From positions 1,736,001 through 1,800,000 of the forward strand of contig JAWPGT010000001.1 of NCBI GenBank assembly GCA_034638255.1: 64,000 bases of DNA, in the 5' to 3' direction. Position 1 is the first letter of the stretch, and every line of letters starts with the position of its first letter. Below the pieces are notes generated by a model that was not told the DNA's origin, did not search any database, and saw only the letters and a program-made list of their open reading frames with translations. The stretch comes from Coprinus comatus. Taxonomy: Eukaryota; Basidiomycota; Agaricomycetes; Agaricales; Agaricaceae. Below, piece after piece: positions 41,201 through 53,743 of this stretch. The translations under genes were made by a program, and so were the position numbers.

Positions 41201-43290
41201 TCGCGCTTTCTCTTCCCCTCTTTCTCTTCCCATCTTTGGTTCCTAGTCGTTTCGTCTTTAATGCCTTCCCTAGCGAACTTCGGACAATATCATCTCGGAA
41301 ATTTGTGATTAACTCCTTCACAGAACTTGCAGATTCGTCAGTCAATGATTGAATAGGCAGGTTGGGAAAATACAGCTAGAGATAGATATGCCTTCATAGA
41401 AAGTGAGACGGCTAGGATTTCGGCATCAGAAATAACATCCGAAGGCGAGTCAACATCCATTTGATCATCAATATTTAACCTTTTCTTTTTCATTGGACTT
41501 TCGTCGTCTTTCTTAGATTCCGAAGCGTCAAAGAAGACATTCCACCCAGAACCAAATACATTGATGATATTCTCAACGACTTTTGATGTTTGTCCGGGCG
41601 TCAAGAATCGCCTAACCGCGTTTCCCAGGTTTTCCAGATGATTAGTACTGAGGATATGGCCAGAAAAACACTTTATGTATCCGTCATGGCTATCGGTGGA
41701 AGATGGAAAGGAGGTGGGGGAGAGTGAAGAGAGGAGGTTTGTAATGTGTGTATTTAGAGTGCGTGTTTTGGTGTGGTATTCGAGAATGAGATTAAGGAAT
41801 AATGCCGGGGCAGGATCAGCCATTGGAAGCTTTATGAATGGTTAGCAATGATCAGTGTGTGCTAGCAATACTTACAGGAAGAATAGCAGGAAGTATTTGC
41901 GGAATTGAAGGGAGAAGGAGGTCGCAGTCAATTTGGCCTATCTTATGGAGACACTTGACAGCGACGAATATGATCTCCTGGGCTGATTCTGAGAATGGAC
42001 ATTAATTAGTTGCCTAGGGAAATGTCATGTAATTGTCTCACCCTGCCATGACCCAGATAGTACGTTAATCGCTGTCGCTGTAGTACCCTTTAAAACCTCA
42101 GCAGCCTCTTCTTGTTGGATAGTGAAAAGCTTTTCGCCCAGAACAGTGTTCAACAACGCCAACCTTGCATTCCATATCTCGAGACTATCTCCTTTATTTT
42201 CATCCGTGCCAACCAGCACCTTTTCACAGTTGGTATAAAATCTCATACCAGCGACATTGAGTTCGTCGTTAAGTATTGTACCACTTGACGTATGGCTGAA
42301 AACGGCCCCACGGTGTTTCTTTATTGCCTGAACATATGAAAGGAAGATTTTTGGGATAAGATTAAGGACACTGGAGGCTTGAGATAACCGTAAGACGTGT
42401 AGATGATCAAAGAGTGCAGTTGACTGTTCTTGGGGTCTGGAATCGCTGAGCTGACGGAGAATGTCAAGGTTGAAGAAGGAGTCTCCTCCGACGTCGTATA
42501 TGCTTTGGGAAAAATGTATATATGCGGGCGTTGATTCATTGGAAAGTCTCAGGAGGACATGTAGCCAGGTTGGCAAGAAGGTATGCAGGAAGAGTTGATA
42601 AGACTAGTGAAATTATATGAGTGAATTGTAAGTCAAATTGTCAAGTGTCTGGATGGACCTTCTTTTTGTTGACCGAGTTACCCAGGGAAATCCGATATGA
42701 AGAGATAACAAGAAACCCAATCTTCATAATTCCTAAAGGCAAAGTTTCTTCTTTTGACGTTTGTAGGAGGATTCCGAACAGTTCTGCAAGGCTTTCAAGT
42801 GTCATTTTTTGGGCGGATATTGGCCACATAATGGCGACGGCAGAGGCAAGCGTCTCAGACAAGGAAATATGTGCATCGCAGTCCTTATAGAGGGATAGGA
42901 AGGTGGCTAATGTCGGTTGGAGGGATATGCGATGGAGGAGAGGTGTGAGCCAGGTCTTGAGTGGACGAGTGTTCTTATTCTGGGAATTCTTGTCGGAGAG
43001 TATGTGAAGCAGTAGGTCCCAGTATTTTTGGTTGAAGATTGAGCTAATACACCCGTTTAGCATCCAGCCATTGCAACAGTGGTCAGACATACACAGACTG
43101 GGCCTTGGTTTTTGCTAGCGTTTGTAGGATCCATTCGACAATGACCTCGGCTTTGTTTGGGAGGTAAAATGAACCATTGTCCCAGGCTTGTCGGGCAATC
43201 TCAATTTTGAGCGATCCTTCTTGAGTTGGAGGGTCTGTCGGTGCCTTGAGAGCCCGGATAAAGTCTTGCGAAGAATGAATGTCGGTCATC
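38217..43290 (-). CDS. URB2: Nucleolar pre-ribosomal-associated protein URB2/NPA2
   Basis: Large helical-repeat nucleolar protein needed for early 60S subunit assembly with Urb1. About 14 exons encode some 1,400 residues. The N-terminus (SSQDFIRALKAPTDPP ... QAWDNGSFYLPNKAEVIVEW) and especially the C-terminal Urb2 domain (FSKHAAYVLEAYIEVLNDP, ELEPGLFALCALMGENARDA, MIWREYDKQRYVGKG) match the family; the middle is divergent, as usual. Start ATG at 43290. The frame changes at the T run (minus strand) covering 41367-41370: FS..NLPIQSLTDES needs one T fewer, and no intron fits. I take this as a base-call error because the gene should be essential. The 164-bp gap to the divergent RBR ligase gene must contain both promoters. 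Confidence 0.88.
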
Positions 43291-43454
43291 TCGAGACCAT
43301 AGTCGACCTTGCGAAAAAGATGGGTTTTCAAAACCTAACCCTAGCATAGGAGTTGATTGGTGTGCAACTTCACCTGACTCGGTGTTAGCCTTACATATCA
43401 TGTCTGGTCTCTCGTTCTACCTACTCTATCACCTTTGCTACGTTTTCATGTGAT
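43291..43454. promoter_or_regulatory. Short divergent promoter, URB2/RBR ligase
   Basis: 164 bp between start codons. No specific element recognised. Confidence 0.5.
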
Positions 43455-45063
43455 ATGGCCGGTGCGCTTGATGCATGCACTGAAGCTCAGGACGAAGAAT
43501 ACCAAGTTCTCGAGGTATGTGCCCCAGGTCACAACGTGAATACATTACTTACTTTACCATGCCATAGTCCATATATCCAGAATGTGTTTCAAGTCAGATC
43601 AATGGAGGATTGCTCAAGCTTGAGGTCCCTGTTGAGTTAGGTGATCTACGGCCTGTAAAGGTCGTGTCGCCTGATGGAGACACGCAGACTCTTGCATTAT
43701 CAACACTTCCATCCTTGTTGTTGCAACTGTCTTTGCCACCTGGATACCCTATTTCTAACCCGCCTGATATATTGTCTCTTCGTGCCACACATCTATGGGT
43801 ATCTAATGTTCTCCAGCTAGAGAATAAACTAATTGCCTTGTGGCAGCCTGGGGAAGGGGTGCTTTACAACTGGATCGAATACATCCGGACAGGAGACTTT
43901 CTCTCCGGCTTGGGTATGTTGTCTGAGGACGACCATACAACAATACAGTCTGTCTACCATTTTGCAGTCTAATGGATATGTATGTGTTGATTGATGTCGT
44001 AGAGTGTATCATCCCGCACCACAGATTTTAGTCCCACTGCTTCAGGCACACGAGACGTCATCGAAATCATTAGAATTTGCTAAAAAGTCGTTTCCATGCG
44101 CAATCTGTTTAAGCTCTCTGAAGGGCTCCAAGTGCCTACAATTATCATGTAGTCATATTTTCTGCCGATCGTGCTTGGAGGATTTCTGGAAGCTGTGCAT
44201 TGAAGAGGGCAACATAGGGCGAGTTGGCTGCCCTGACGCTGCCTGTGTCAAAATTGACCGAGAAGCCGTAGAAGAAGAAGTTGCCCGGGTTGTAACCGAA
44301 GACGAGCTGCAAAGATGGAGATGGCTTCGAGTGAAGAGAAATTTGGAAAGAGGTAATAAATCACAACATGCCGTCATACCTTTGCTGATGTATTAATTGC
44401 CAATAGATCCGACGGTTGTGCATTGTCCGATGGAGTTCTGTCAAACCCCAGTGCCTAAGCCGTCCGATGTCGACGACGGTACTGGGTGGGAGCGGTTCCG
44501 GCAATGTCCCCAATGCAGCCTTTCGTTTTGCGCATTCTGCCGACGAACCTGGTGAGCCGTTTGACAAAATTGATATCCGCCCCGGAAGACGATGCTGAGT
44601 GGATGGGCAGGCACGGGGCAATTACTAAGTGTCCAATCGCGCACTCGGAAAAAATAGTGCTCGAATATCTTGCTTCCGAAGAAGGATCCACGGAACGCGA
44701 GTTCTTAGAAAAGAAATATGGCAAAACCAATATGCTGCGACTGGTACGCCAGTACGAGGAAGAGGTTGCGAACAAGAAGTGGCTTGCATCGTCGACAATG
44801 GCCTGTCCTGGGTGTGCGATCCACGTAGAAAAGAATCTAGGCTGCAACCATGTAAGATCCAGACAATGTGGCTAAAGTATATGTGGCTGAATGACGAGCA
44901 GATAACATGCTGGAAGTGCGGGCAACACTTCTGCTACCGCTGCGGGACAAAGCTGCAGACTGGGAATCTGTACGCACACTTCTCCACACCGGGGCCGTGC
45001 TACTACAAGTTGTTTGACTTTGAGGGCGGGGCTGGAGATGAGGAGGAATGGGAGCATATTTGA
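43455..45063 (+). CDS. RING-IBR-RING E3 ubiquitin ligase, RNF14/Itt1 type
   Basis: RBR ubiquitin ligase that passes ubiquitin through a cysteine thioester. Order: an RWD domain at the N-terminus (DEEYQVLESIYPEC ... LPPGYPISNPPDI); RING1 (CAICLSSLKGSKC ... CSHIFCRSCLEDF ... GCPDAAC); IBR (HCPMEFCQTP ... RQCPQCSLSFCAFC); RING2 (CPGCAIHVEKNLGCNHITCW ... FCYRCG). The Cys in GCNHI aligns with the catalytic Cys of parkin and HOIP. RWD plus RBR is the architecture of human RNF14 and yeast Itt1, which act on stalled translation factors and ribosomes. Six exons, all GT-AG and in frame; the last intron is 51 nt. Ends with an acidic tail (GDEEEWEHI). Confidence 0.93.
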
Positions 45064-45217
45064 TTAGACTTGGCAGATTGCTGTACCGCCGTAGCTAAAA
45101 TTTTAGTCGAGGCGGACTTGTATATAATAATTATTCTCTCCTTTTGCACATTTTGAAATCGACCAGTTGATACCACCTTGTGTCATACCCGTCCCATCTC
45201 ATACCCTCTCCACGACC

Positions 45218-48087
45218 ATGGATGTCTACACAACCTCCTTCGTCTATCCTCGCAGGTCCCGCGCCGTCCCCCTCCACCACGACAACGCCCTCCCAGACAC
45301 CGTCCCCTCCGATGCAGACGCAATCCAGAAGCTCGTCGTCATGGCCATGCAGCTGCACGGCTGCCATGTCAACTACTATCTTGTAGACCACGGCAAGGGC
45401 TACAACTTCCACATTACAGGCACATACCAGCAGGTCATGCTCGCCCGCGGTCTCATCCTCAAGGAATGCCCCATACAGGTAGCTCAGCATTTTCTCTTCT
45501 CCAACCCAAGCTCTCACACCTTTCTAGCATCGCTCAGCGATCAAGGTCTCGCGGTCGGAAATCCTCGATTCTCCTTTCTCAAAACCAACCCTCAAAACAG
45601 ACGTTCGTCGTCGTCTTGACGATATTGCATCTGAGACCTACGCACATATAGCAGTTGTCAACAGTCCGTTGTCCCTAACAAATCGTACACCTCCCGATGG
45701 AATCAGCAGCAGCGCAGGATGGTCAGGGCTTGAGACAGAGCGAGTGTGCGAGCTGGTGATTACAGGAACTGAGGATGCAGTAGATTTTGCCCGTGTCCGC
45801 TTGCTGGTCATGTTGGACGAGTTGGTACGTCTGGTTTCACCCTTCTAGGAGTCTCACCTCATTTTTTGCAGAGTGGCCTCCATGCAGAAGTCTGTGAGAT
45901 CGAGCATAAAATGCATCCAATGCTCTGGGGCAAGAAGCGTCATGTTATTCAGACTATATATTACCGTGAACTCATATATTCCCCATAGCGCGGTAATGTC
46001 ATCTCAAAAGACACTGCTATCCTGCCCCGCAAGCTGGATTGGATGGTCACTGACAGAGCTGACGACCTCAAAGGTATCATGAGCGACAATTCGACATACA
46101 TCCAATTCCCTCTCCTTGGCAGTTCCACTAGTCTAATCACTGTCTTCGGTGACTCAAAAGTCAATGTTCACCGCACAATCAGATCCATCATGCAACTGGT
46201 GAGTCGATGTCTGCCTTCTTGTGATAGCGCTTGTCTGAGATACTTTATAGGCTTGCCAACACTATATTGGATCCTTCTGGTTGTTGCCTGTACAATTTAA
46301 TGCCCTACTTCCCCCTGCTTCCTTAAACCCCAATACCGTGACTACCCTGCTTAATCAAATATCCGTAACGACTGGTGCACCCTGAGGCATATCACAAACG
46401 CATCATTGGTGTTGGTGGACGGAGCATACAGAGGATCATGAAGAAGTATGGTGTCTACGTTAAATTCTCCAACGCAGAAGAGTTTGCTGCCCTGGGAGGC
46501 TATAATGACAATGACGACAATGTCGTGGCTCGAACACCTGCCAAAAACGCAATCAATCTCGATAACCTAAAACAGTCGGTGATGGAACTTGTCAACCCTA
46601 AGGTTTGTGAATTTCCTCTCGGGGTAAGTACATGTATGGACTCATGGTCGTGTAGGATAAAGACTTTGTCAACGAAACAGTATCAATTCCCCGAAGATAT
46701 CATAGAACACTGTTGGGAGAAAAGAGCATATTTATACATGACATAGAAAGCAAGACCAATTCGCGTGTACGATTCCCCGACAAAGAGACGGCCTCGGATA
46801 TTGTTACAATCTATGGCCCAGAGAGTCAGGTTCAGATCGCAGCGGCCATGCTACTTGTAGGTTGCTGTCTCCAGATCTATTATAGCTAAACTCATTCTGT
46901 GTCAAGGATCACGTTCCCTTTGAGGCAGATATGGCGGTTCCACCCAATAACGACTTACCTCGACTATGTTCCAGCACTGAGTTCATCAACCTTGTCGAGC
47001 GAGTAAAACGTGAGCTTCAAGTGTCTATTGCTCCCAATTTCAAACAATCTATGTCGAATGGCAATTCGGGAGCGGAAACACCAACGGAATACTCCTTCAA
47101 GTTTAGGTGCCAACGCAGCAACAGTGATTTCCTAATTACAGCACGAGAAATGTTAGAACAGTTCTTGATGAGTCATAATCTTCATGTCTATCCCTCTCCT
47201 ACATCCCAAGCCCATAAACGAGGTGATTCCTTCGCGGACGCGTTCCCTCATTTTGATAGCAAAGTGCTCTCGACGGCCAGGACTCGTGGACATGGTACGA
47301 TGTTTTGTTCTTTAGTCATATGTATGCTGACCTTACGGAAGTGTACGCAGAATCCATGGATATTGGACGCTCAGAGGCCATTGGTGATAGGAGATTGAGG
47401 CTCGCTAACTCCTCCCCCGATGTTAAAGCATTATTCAATTCACCTGCATACATCTACAACCTTGACGAACACGAGGCTCCGGAAACAAACTATTTACCTG
47501 TGGGACCTAGCGGTGGCCCAATGGAATACTGGAATCCTATGGCACCAATCGTGAGTCGATTCGTACTTACTTCCAAAACAATTATCAATGTTATATAGGG
47601 CTCTGGCATACCCCACCGTGCGAGACATTCCACCGAGGATGCTCTCAAGCGCGGTTCTGATTCCCTCCTTGAAGCCAAGCTCAAGGACCAACTAAACAAA
47701 CCTCGATCCCTCAACAACCGCGCCCAGTCCCTCGACTTGACTTATTCATTATCAAGGATCACAGAATCGGGCTCGAGTATGATGCCTCCCGAATCACCCA
47801 CAACTTCGACTGCAGGAGGTGACACCGGCGGAAATTCAAGCCCCATATCCGTGAATGCTCCATCATTCCCAAGTGTGTATGGACCACCTATGACCAGCGG
47901 TTCCCGTACGGATTCCCCTGCATCTATGAATGCACAGCACGGAGCTCCAGGAGCTTCCGCTAGTACAAGGTTGCCAACGCATAGCGGAGCAATCAATAAT
48001 TCTGGACCACCCCCAGGTTATCAACATTCTCGGAGAACACCAGACAATGATGATGTCACGAGAGCATTCTCTGAGCTTGGGTTGTAA
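45218..48087 (+). CDS. Multi-KH-domain RNA-binding protein (damaged in the middle)
   Basis: Cytoplasmic-type RNA-binding protein with several KH domains (vigilin/Bicaudal-C-like). Visible units: the N-terminal part (VMAMQLHGCHVNYYLVD); a KH segment SGLHAEVCEIEHKMHPMLWG; DNSTYIQFPLLGSSTSLITV; the strongly conserved HPEAYHKRIIGVGGRSIQRI with KYGVYVKFSNAEEFA; and IPRRYHRTLLGEKSIFIHDI. The C-terminal 250 residues are Ser/Pro-rich and end AFSELGL. Two faults. Near 45950-45990 the KH loop after HVIQTI hits a TAG in frame unless a weak 45-nt intron is spliced. Near 46371-46380 the sequence jumps from NQISVTTG directly to HPEAYHKR in another frame, and the KH unit expected between them is missing. 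Either the locus is deleted or the assembly has collapsed here. Confidence 0.78.
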
Positions 48088-48692
48088 AATTGAAACTAAC
48101 GCTCTCGTTATGTTATCCTATACGTGTTATCTTATATTGCTGTTGATGACTATCGTCTGTCGCGGGTCGCTCAAAGGACGCTATTTTAAGTATTTACCCT
48201 TCCTGCTCTTCCCTTCCATTGACCGATGGTTGATTGTCTATGTTTCTATACTGTTCCAATTGAAAAGGGCTATTGTGGTTTTCTCTCCCCTCTCTTTAAT
48301 TATTCCCCTATATCTTACACACTCTTCTCACATACACAGTTGCGGGGTAAAAAGCTTACTCTTCCCTACCCCCATTCATTCAAAAAGTACACATTGTTGT
48401 GTTTCATACCCCTCCCAATGTGTTCATATTTCAAATCTCTTGCGCATCATTAGCTTACGTTGGCATCTCATCCATCGACCACTGTATACTATCGCCTTGT
48501 CTGCCCCCTTTCCTACAGTACTTCTACTATGCTGAAAGTTGTGTGGTATCCGTATCCATAAAATCCAGTAATAAAACATATTATATTCTCCTGGTGGTAA
48601 TATCTGTGGCTCACACGCAGAAAACAGTAGTAAGCCCCATGGAATCCCAATTGATCTGCCAGGAACACAAGAAAGTTGGATGACGAAATCTT
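48088..48692. other. Convergent intergenic region
   Basis: Holds the 3' ends of the KH-protein and V-ATPase C genes. Pyrimidine-rich on the plus strand. No gene seen. Confidence 0.65.
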
Positions 48693-50311
48693 TTATACAA
48701 TCCATGGAATTTCATATAAAACGAAATCGAAGAAATCTTGTTCCATCAAGGCAGAATATTCTCCGATGTATTCTTCATTTGTTCCTCCTTGTTTTTTCTT
48801 GTTTTGGTTGGGATTTGAACGAGGTCGAAGGTATGCGAATTGGGCTTGGAGAGTGTTGAATGTCTTTTTCACAGATTTGGCTTCGGGCTGTATTGTGGTA
48901 CGTAAATTGTTAGCACAAGTATATGAGGTTGACAAAAATACGTGGATCACCTTGACGATAATACCTGTATAATTTGCTGGGAGACCGTATCGCAGGACAC
49001 TTTCGATAAATAAGCGGATGACCTTGAGATGTATTAGAACCTGGAAGGCCTCAGAGAAGTTGATGCGGGAAACTCTGAGGAGTTCTGCCTTTGGGTACGT
49101 TAGAAACATAAAAATCCCTCGCGGATCATAATAGAAGTATAATTTACCCAAAGTTCTTTCTCCGTTTCATTGGCAGTTTCATGTTCTTGTCGCTGTTTTT
49201 TAATCTCATCTTCGGAGTAGACAAAGTCGCGGAAAACGAATCTAATAGGTTATGGGTGAACTTGTTGAGGGATAATGAGATTGTTTCTACTGACTTGTGA
49301 TCCCGACATTTCTGTACGAACTCATCATGAACCCGCCTGAAAATGACGACACTGAAGAGGGAGAACTCATCATCCGAGGAGATCAACCTGGATCAACTTT
49401 CAAAAAGAAGTACTTTCCAAAGATTAAAGAAGGGCCGTACTTTGACGTTCTGGGGACCACCATTGCAGCAAGATGCTCATAGGTAACATTCCATTCCTTA
49501 ACGAGGTTTCTTGGGATTGATCAGGTCAATTGCCAGAAACTGATTCTTAATTTACTTACTTTGGAACAGCAACCAACACAGTTTCCATATACTCTGAGTC
49601 TTGCACAAAGTCGGAGGCTGATACTACCTCAACTACTGAGCGAGTGGAGAGATTGCCCCTATCAAGTGGTCAGAAATAGGCAGCACTTGGTACTCAGGAT
49701 ATATATATACATACAATTTTTTTCGTTGCATCTGGGTCAACGATCCTTTGACGAGATTGTAGTTATTGAGCTTGGCCTTCATTGTATTATCCATAGAAGT
49801 AATTTCCTAACCCATCCTTAGTTATGATTATCGAAGTTCAGGGTGACAATATATCATACCTTGTTCAGGGTATCAACTAGGTCTCGCAGACTCTTTTGTA
49901 CACTGTATCGACTCTCGTTCCATTTCCAGTCATTGAAAAGATAGTCGTCTATTGTTTGTTCATCTATCAGAATGTGCTGTGATAGCCTAGCTGGATCATT
50001 ATTGAGGAGATTCCGAAGTGTTTCGACAGTCTTTGCAACAGTAGCTGTGAAATAAGTCTCTTGCTTTGGGAGTTCTTCAGAGAGATTAATGAGCGAGTCG
50101 AGTGTTCCTGTCTATCCCCAAAGTCAGCTGAGTGGTGCTATCGAGAATGCATTTCGACAGGAACCTTGAACGATGGAATGCCAAGGGGTGCGATGTTCTT
50201 CGGTGGAAGTTTGGCCTGCGATACCAGTTTCGAAGCTAGCTCCTGTAAGAGACCTTCAGAGTCACCGTCCAAAGGAACCGAGATGACCCAGGTGCTTTCT
50301 TCTGTAGGCAT
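48693..50311 (-). CDS. VMA5: V-type proton ATPase subunit C
   Basis: Peripheral-stalk subunit of the V1 sector that links V1 and V0 and is released on reversible disassembly. Begins EESTWVISVPLDGD and continues QAKLPPKNIAPLGIPSFKTG, SLRDLVDTLNK, KAKLNNYNLVKGSLTQMQRK, TVLVAVPKNLVKEWNVTYE, MVVPRTSK, KFVFRDFVYSEDEI, LLRVSRINFSEAFQVLIHLK and RYGLPANYTGIIVKPEAKS, ending ALMEQDFFDFVLYEIPWIV. Length and order match Vma5 of about 390 residues. Eight to nine exons, all in frame with GT-AG introns; the first donor (GTTCCT) is weak. The start lies 115 bp from the divergent sulfurtransferase start. Confidence 0.94.
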
Positions 50312-50426
50312 TGTATAGTGTAGATCTGGCCACCAATGGACTCACTGAGGCAAGCGCTGTTTATCCTTGTTTTATCTCCAAGCAACCCACATTACCCCTG
50401 AACATATTCGAATCATTCTACCAATC
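50312..50426. promoter_or_regulatory. Short divergent promoter, V-ATPase C/sulfurtransferase
   Basis: 115 bp between the two start codons. No specific element recognised. Confidence 0.5.
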
Positions 50427-51621
50427 ATGGCCTTCCTTCTTCGCAAGACATCCATTCAACTGGCAGGCTCTTCCTGCAGGCGGCTATCGACAATGGGTAT
50501 TGAAGCACCGTTGCTACTTTCACCAAAACAGGTTCAGGAAATCTCCCAAAATGAACACGTAACCGTATTAGATGCCTCCTGGTTTATGCCAAACTCTCCA
50601 CGGAATGGAAAGACTGAATACTTGGATAAGCGCATCCCTGGCGCGCAGTTTTTGGATCTAGACGAGGTAGCCAGCCCCCACGAGCTTGGACTGAAGCATA
50701 TGATGCCTTCGTCGCGTGTCTTTTCCGAAGCTTGTGGTAGGAGTTATTACAATCGCGTTTGGAACATGAATTCACCTTTTGGTATCAAGGACAATTGGGC
50801 ATTTCTCCTTCGACTCATGTTGTCATTTATGATACACATGGTATCTTCTCCGCACCAAGAGCCCTTTTCATGTTCAGGGCCTTTGGACATCAGAAGTCGA
50901 GTATTATTAACGGTGGTCTGCCGCGTTGGCTCGATGAGGGTTACCCACTAGAAACTCAAGCACCTCAAACACCAGATGTTCAAAAATACCTCGAACCTGA
51001 ACTTGACCTGAAAGTGATCAAAAGTCTGTGATCATCATCGCCTCTTGAAGCGGATTAGAGGTACTTACAATCTCTTTGACAGGTTATGAGCAGATGGTTT
51101 CAAACTCCTCACTTGATCCTAACAACGATTCCAGCGCCATTGTGTTAGACGCACGCCCGGCAGGAAGGTATATATTGCGCAACATGATGTGGTGCTTGTA
51201 CTTACTTTTGTTAGATACGATGGAACTGACCCTGAACCCCGACCCGGACTTTCATCGGGGCATATCCCCAAATCGTTTTCACTTCCTTTCAACGTTTTCC
51301 TCCAGCAAAAGAAAAGTAAAACCGGTGATTCAACATTCAGTACATTTTTAGAGCCCGAAGCTCTCAAACGAGCCCTTAATGCCGCCGTAGGAGAATTTCA
51401 AGCTCGAGCAATTATTGAAGGCAAAAGACCAGTCATTACTAGTTGCGGCAGTGGTATGACAGCGGGTATTCTATGGTTAGGTTTGCGACTTCTGGGAGTC
51501 AAGAATGTTGCTCTTTACGATGAAGTACGTTACCTAACTTCTGACAGGAATGTGGACTAACCCCCCTCAGTCTTGGACAGGTTACGCTATGCGACCAGCA
51601 AGTAACATCGCCAAGAGTTAA
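50427..51621 (+). CDS. TUM1: 3-Mercaptopyruvate/thiosulfate sulfurtransferase (two rhodanese domains)
   Basis: Transfers sulfur from mercaptopyruvate or thiosulfate to thiols; the yeast relative Tum1 feeds sulfur to tRNA thiolation. The N-terminus is Arg/Ser-containing and may target mitochondria, with an internal Met (MGIEAPLLL) as a possible cytosolic start. The first, inactive rhodanese domain has VTVLDASWFMPNSPRNGKTE, IPGAQFLDLDE and THVVIYDTHGIFSAPRALFM. The second has AIVLDARPAGRYDGTDPEPR, GHIPKSFSLPFN and the active loop CGSGMTAGILWLGL. The CGSG loop points to mercaptopyruvate rather than thiosulfate as sulfur donor. Six exons, all joined in frame, ending SWTGYAMRPASNIAKS. Confidence 0.93.
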
Positions 51622-52136
51622 GAAAACACCATAACCATCCAAATGCTTCACAAGGGTTTATCATATTGAATACATCTATCACTCAAGTTGACAAGTGTTA
51701 ACCTAACCACTTACACACAAAGAACATGTATCTGGATTGTACCGCACTGCTCGCGTAAAGCCCCAAAAGTCAGTAACTCCCTCCATATCTGCAAACCTGT
51801 CAGCTCTGTGCCTGTTTATCTCCCTAAGGAACTGCACTAATAATGGAACATGGGTATGGCCCCTGAATGCCAGCGTTCCATAGTATCGGAGGCTCCTCTT
51901 GGTTTTCCAAATAGATATAACTTTTTAAGTCCAGGACAACTACAAAACAATTGAAAGACGGGCTGGTGGTTATTACTTGGGCTCAGATGCTTGTGTTCTG
52001 AGTTATTTCAAACCCTTTGTAACCAGATAAATGAGGTGGGTGAATAATAATACACTACTAATACAATCTATTTGATGCAGATTAACCGGATAATATGATA
52101 CACTCGACACGAAGTATTCAGTTTTATACACATCAG
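51622..52136. other. Convergent intergenic region
   Basis: 515 bp between convergent genes with no coding signal. Confidence 0.65.
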
Positions 52137-52699
52137 CTAGTGAGGTGAGTGGAGAACGCCTATGAATGGCGGAGGTCTTCGATGTTCAAACGACCTTTCA
52201 GCGGTACGTGCGGCTAAATGAGATAATTACGTTATGTTGTGCGGGTAGATACTGGCTGACTTACCTCGTCCGCTGTATTGCACCTCCACCCGACTATGTT
52301 TCCCTCTGCGCAATAATGTGAGTTTCCAGCTGAGAATGCATAATCTAATCAGCAGAAATACAGAAGGAGAGCAGAACCCGACATACCCTTCTGTTAGGAG
52401 GATGTTATACCCCTTTTTCTCAACCTCATTTAACAGCTGCTCTTGCGCAAAAGCAACCGCTTTACGCAGATGGGTATGCACAAGATGATGGGACTTGACG
52501 TCAAAAACATATGTCCCTCTGGTATCCATCTTCCTGATTGAGAATACATCCAAGTCTGTAATCAATGAGTATTCGAGACTACAGTGATAGATCGAAATTG
52601 ACTCACCTTCATCATCATGGTACACTGAGACAGGTTGTACAGCTTTACAGAACACCACCTCCCAGGCTGCTCTTTTCGTCGGAAGCGAAGATTAAACAT
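52137..52699 (-). CDS. Small conserved fungal protein, function unknown
   Basis: Four exons give about 130 residues. The readable core is AAWEVVFCKAVQPVSVYHDD, DLDVFSIRKMDTRGTYVFDV, EQLLNEVEKKGYNILLTEGW, LTLLRRGKHSRVEVQYSGR and the end RRPPPFIGVLHSPH. From memory, Agaricomycetes have a small conserved protein of this build, without assigned function; it looks soluble and basic. The only sensible start is ATG 52699 (MFNLRFRRK), which is one base out of frame with the core. Adding one A to the four-base run at 52673-52676 restores it, so I suspect a base-call error. Confidence 0.65.
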
Positions 52700-53743
52700 A
52701 TCAATATAGAGGTTGGATGAATTTGAGACAATGAGGGTCAAGTCAAAGAACAGAGAGGTGGGTAATTACGTTAAGGGCGGTACACGTTGGTGGGGTTAGC
52801 CATGCCTATATAGGGACCGATTGAATTTTATTTTGGCCTCGACTGTGAAACACACGTCGCTGCGGCTGAGTCAAGGGTTGTTTTTGGCAACACGAAGCGT
52901 AAATTCTCCCAGCATTTCAAACTGAAGCGAATCCGAATGATACATATCCGGAACACTGATTAGTTATCAATCTCTCGGTCCCCTCACCAGAATTTGATAC
53001 ACAGAAGAGAGCAAGCATGCATATGATTACACAGCACGGTTACCGGCGTCTCAGGTTTAACAACGCACATTCCTTTTGTATCAGAGGTCCTTGCATAATA
53101 GGTCTTGACTTACTCCGAGCATCTATATTTAGCGCAGTCAAAAGGTTAGATGGCAGGCACCGAGTTTCATCTCTGACGACGAGATTTCTGACTCCTCGTC
53201 GTGCGTGGAATTAAGAGTGCTAGACTCGTTAAACCCCCCGAATTGATTCATTGGACAAGCTTGGGATCAACAATCACTACCTACAGAAGTTGGTGCACTG
53301 CATACACATCGTACTGTCACTGCCCTTCTCCGGACCAAATGGGGATAATGAACACTGATCACATTTATAAGTATCTTAACAGCTTGTATACTTAACGATC
53401 AAGCCAAGTGTTCGTGCAGTTGAACTACTTTCATCGCAGCTTCTATTAGTATGTGCATCAAATGCTGCGTACTTTGATAGCTAGTACTAATAGTCTACGC
53501 AGAATACCTACTCTCAACGTGAGAGTACAAGTTGCTAAATTCAAATTCTGCCGGCTTCAACGCGTCACCGCTGACCTCCGCAAAGTAAAGACGCGTAATG
53601 ACTTTTACTAGATCACTTTCGGCATCTCGGGTCAATCACATGGCAATATTGAATACTATGTACCAACATCGATGACATACGTAGCCCTCGGCATAGATCC
53701 TTCCACATACACGCTCTCCCTCTACATCGACCAAACTCTCACA
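52700..53743. other. Intergenic region of about 1 kb
   Basis: No gene found on either strand. Short open frames near 53017-53395 show no family signal. The left end must contain the promoter of the small conserved gene and the right end the 3' UTR of the first BIM1-like gene. Confidence 0.55.

Noticed and set aside
53017..53395. Two overlapping frames of about 65 codons on the plus strand
   Set aside because: Short, without recognisable features, and not joinable by introns.
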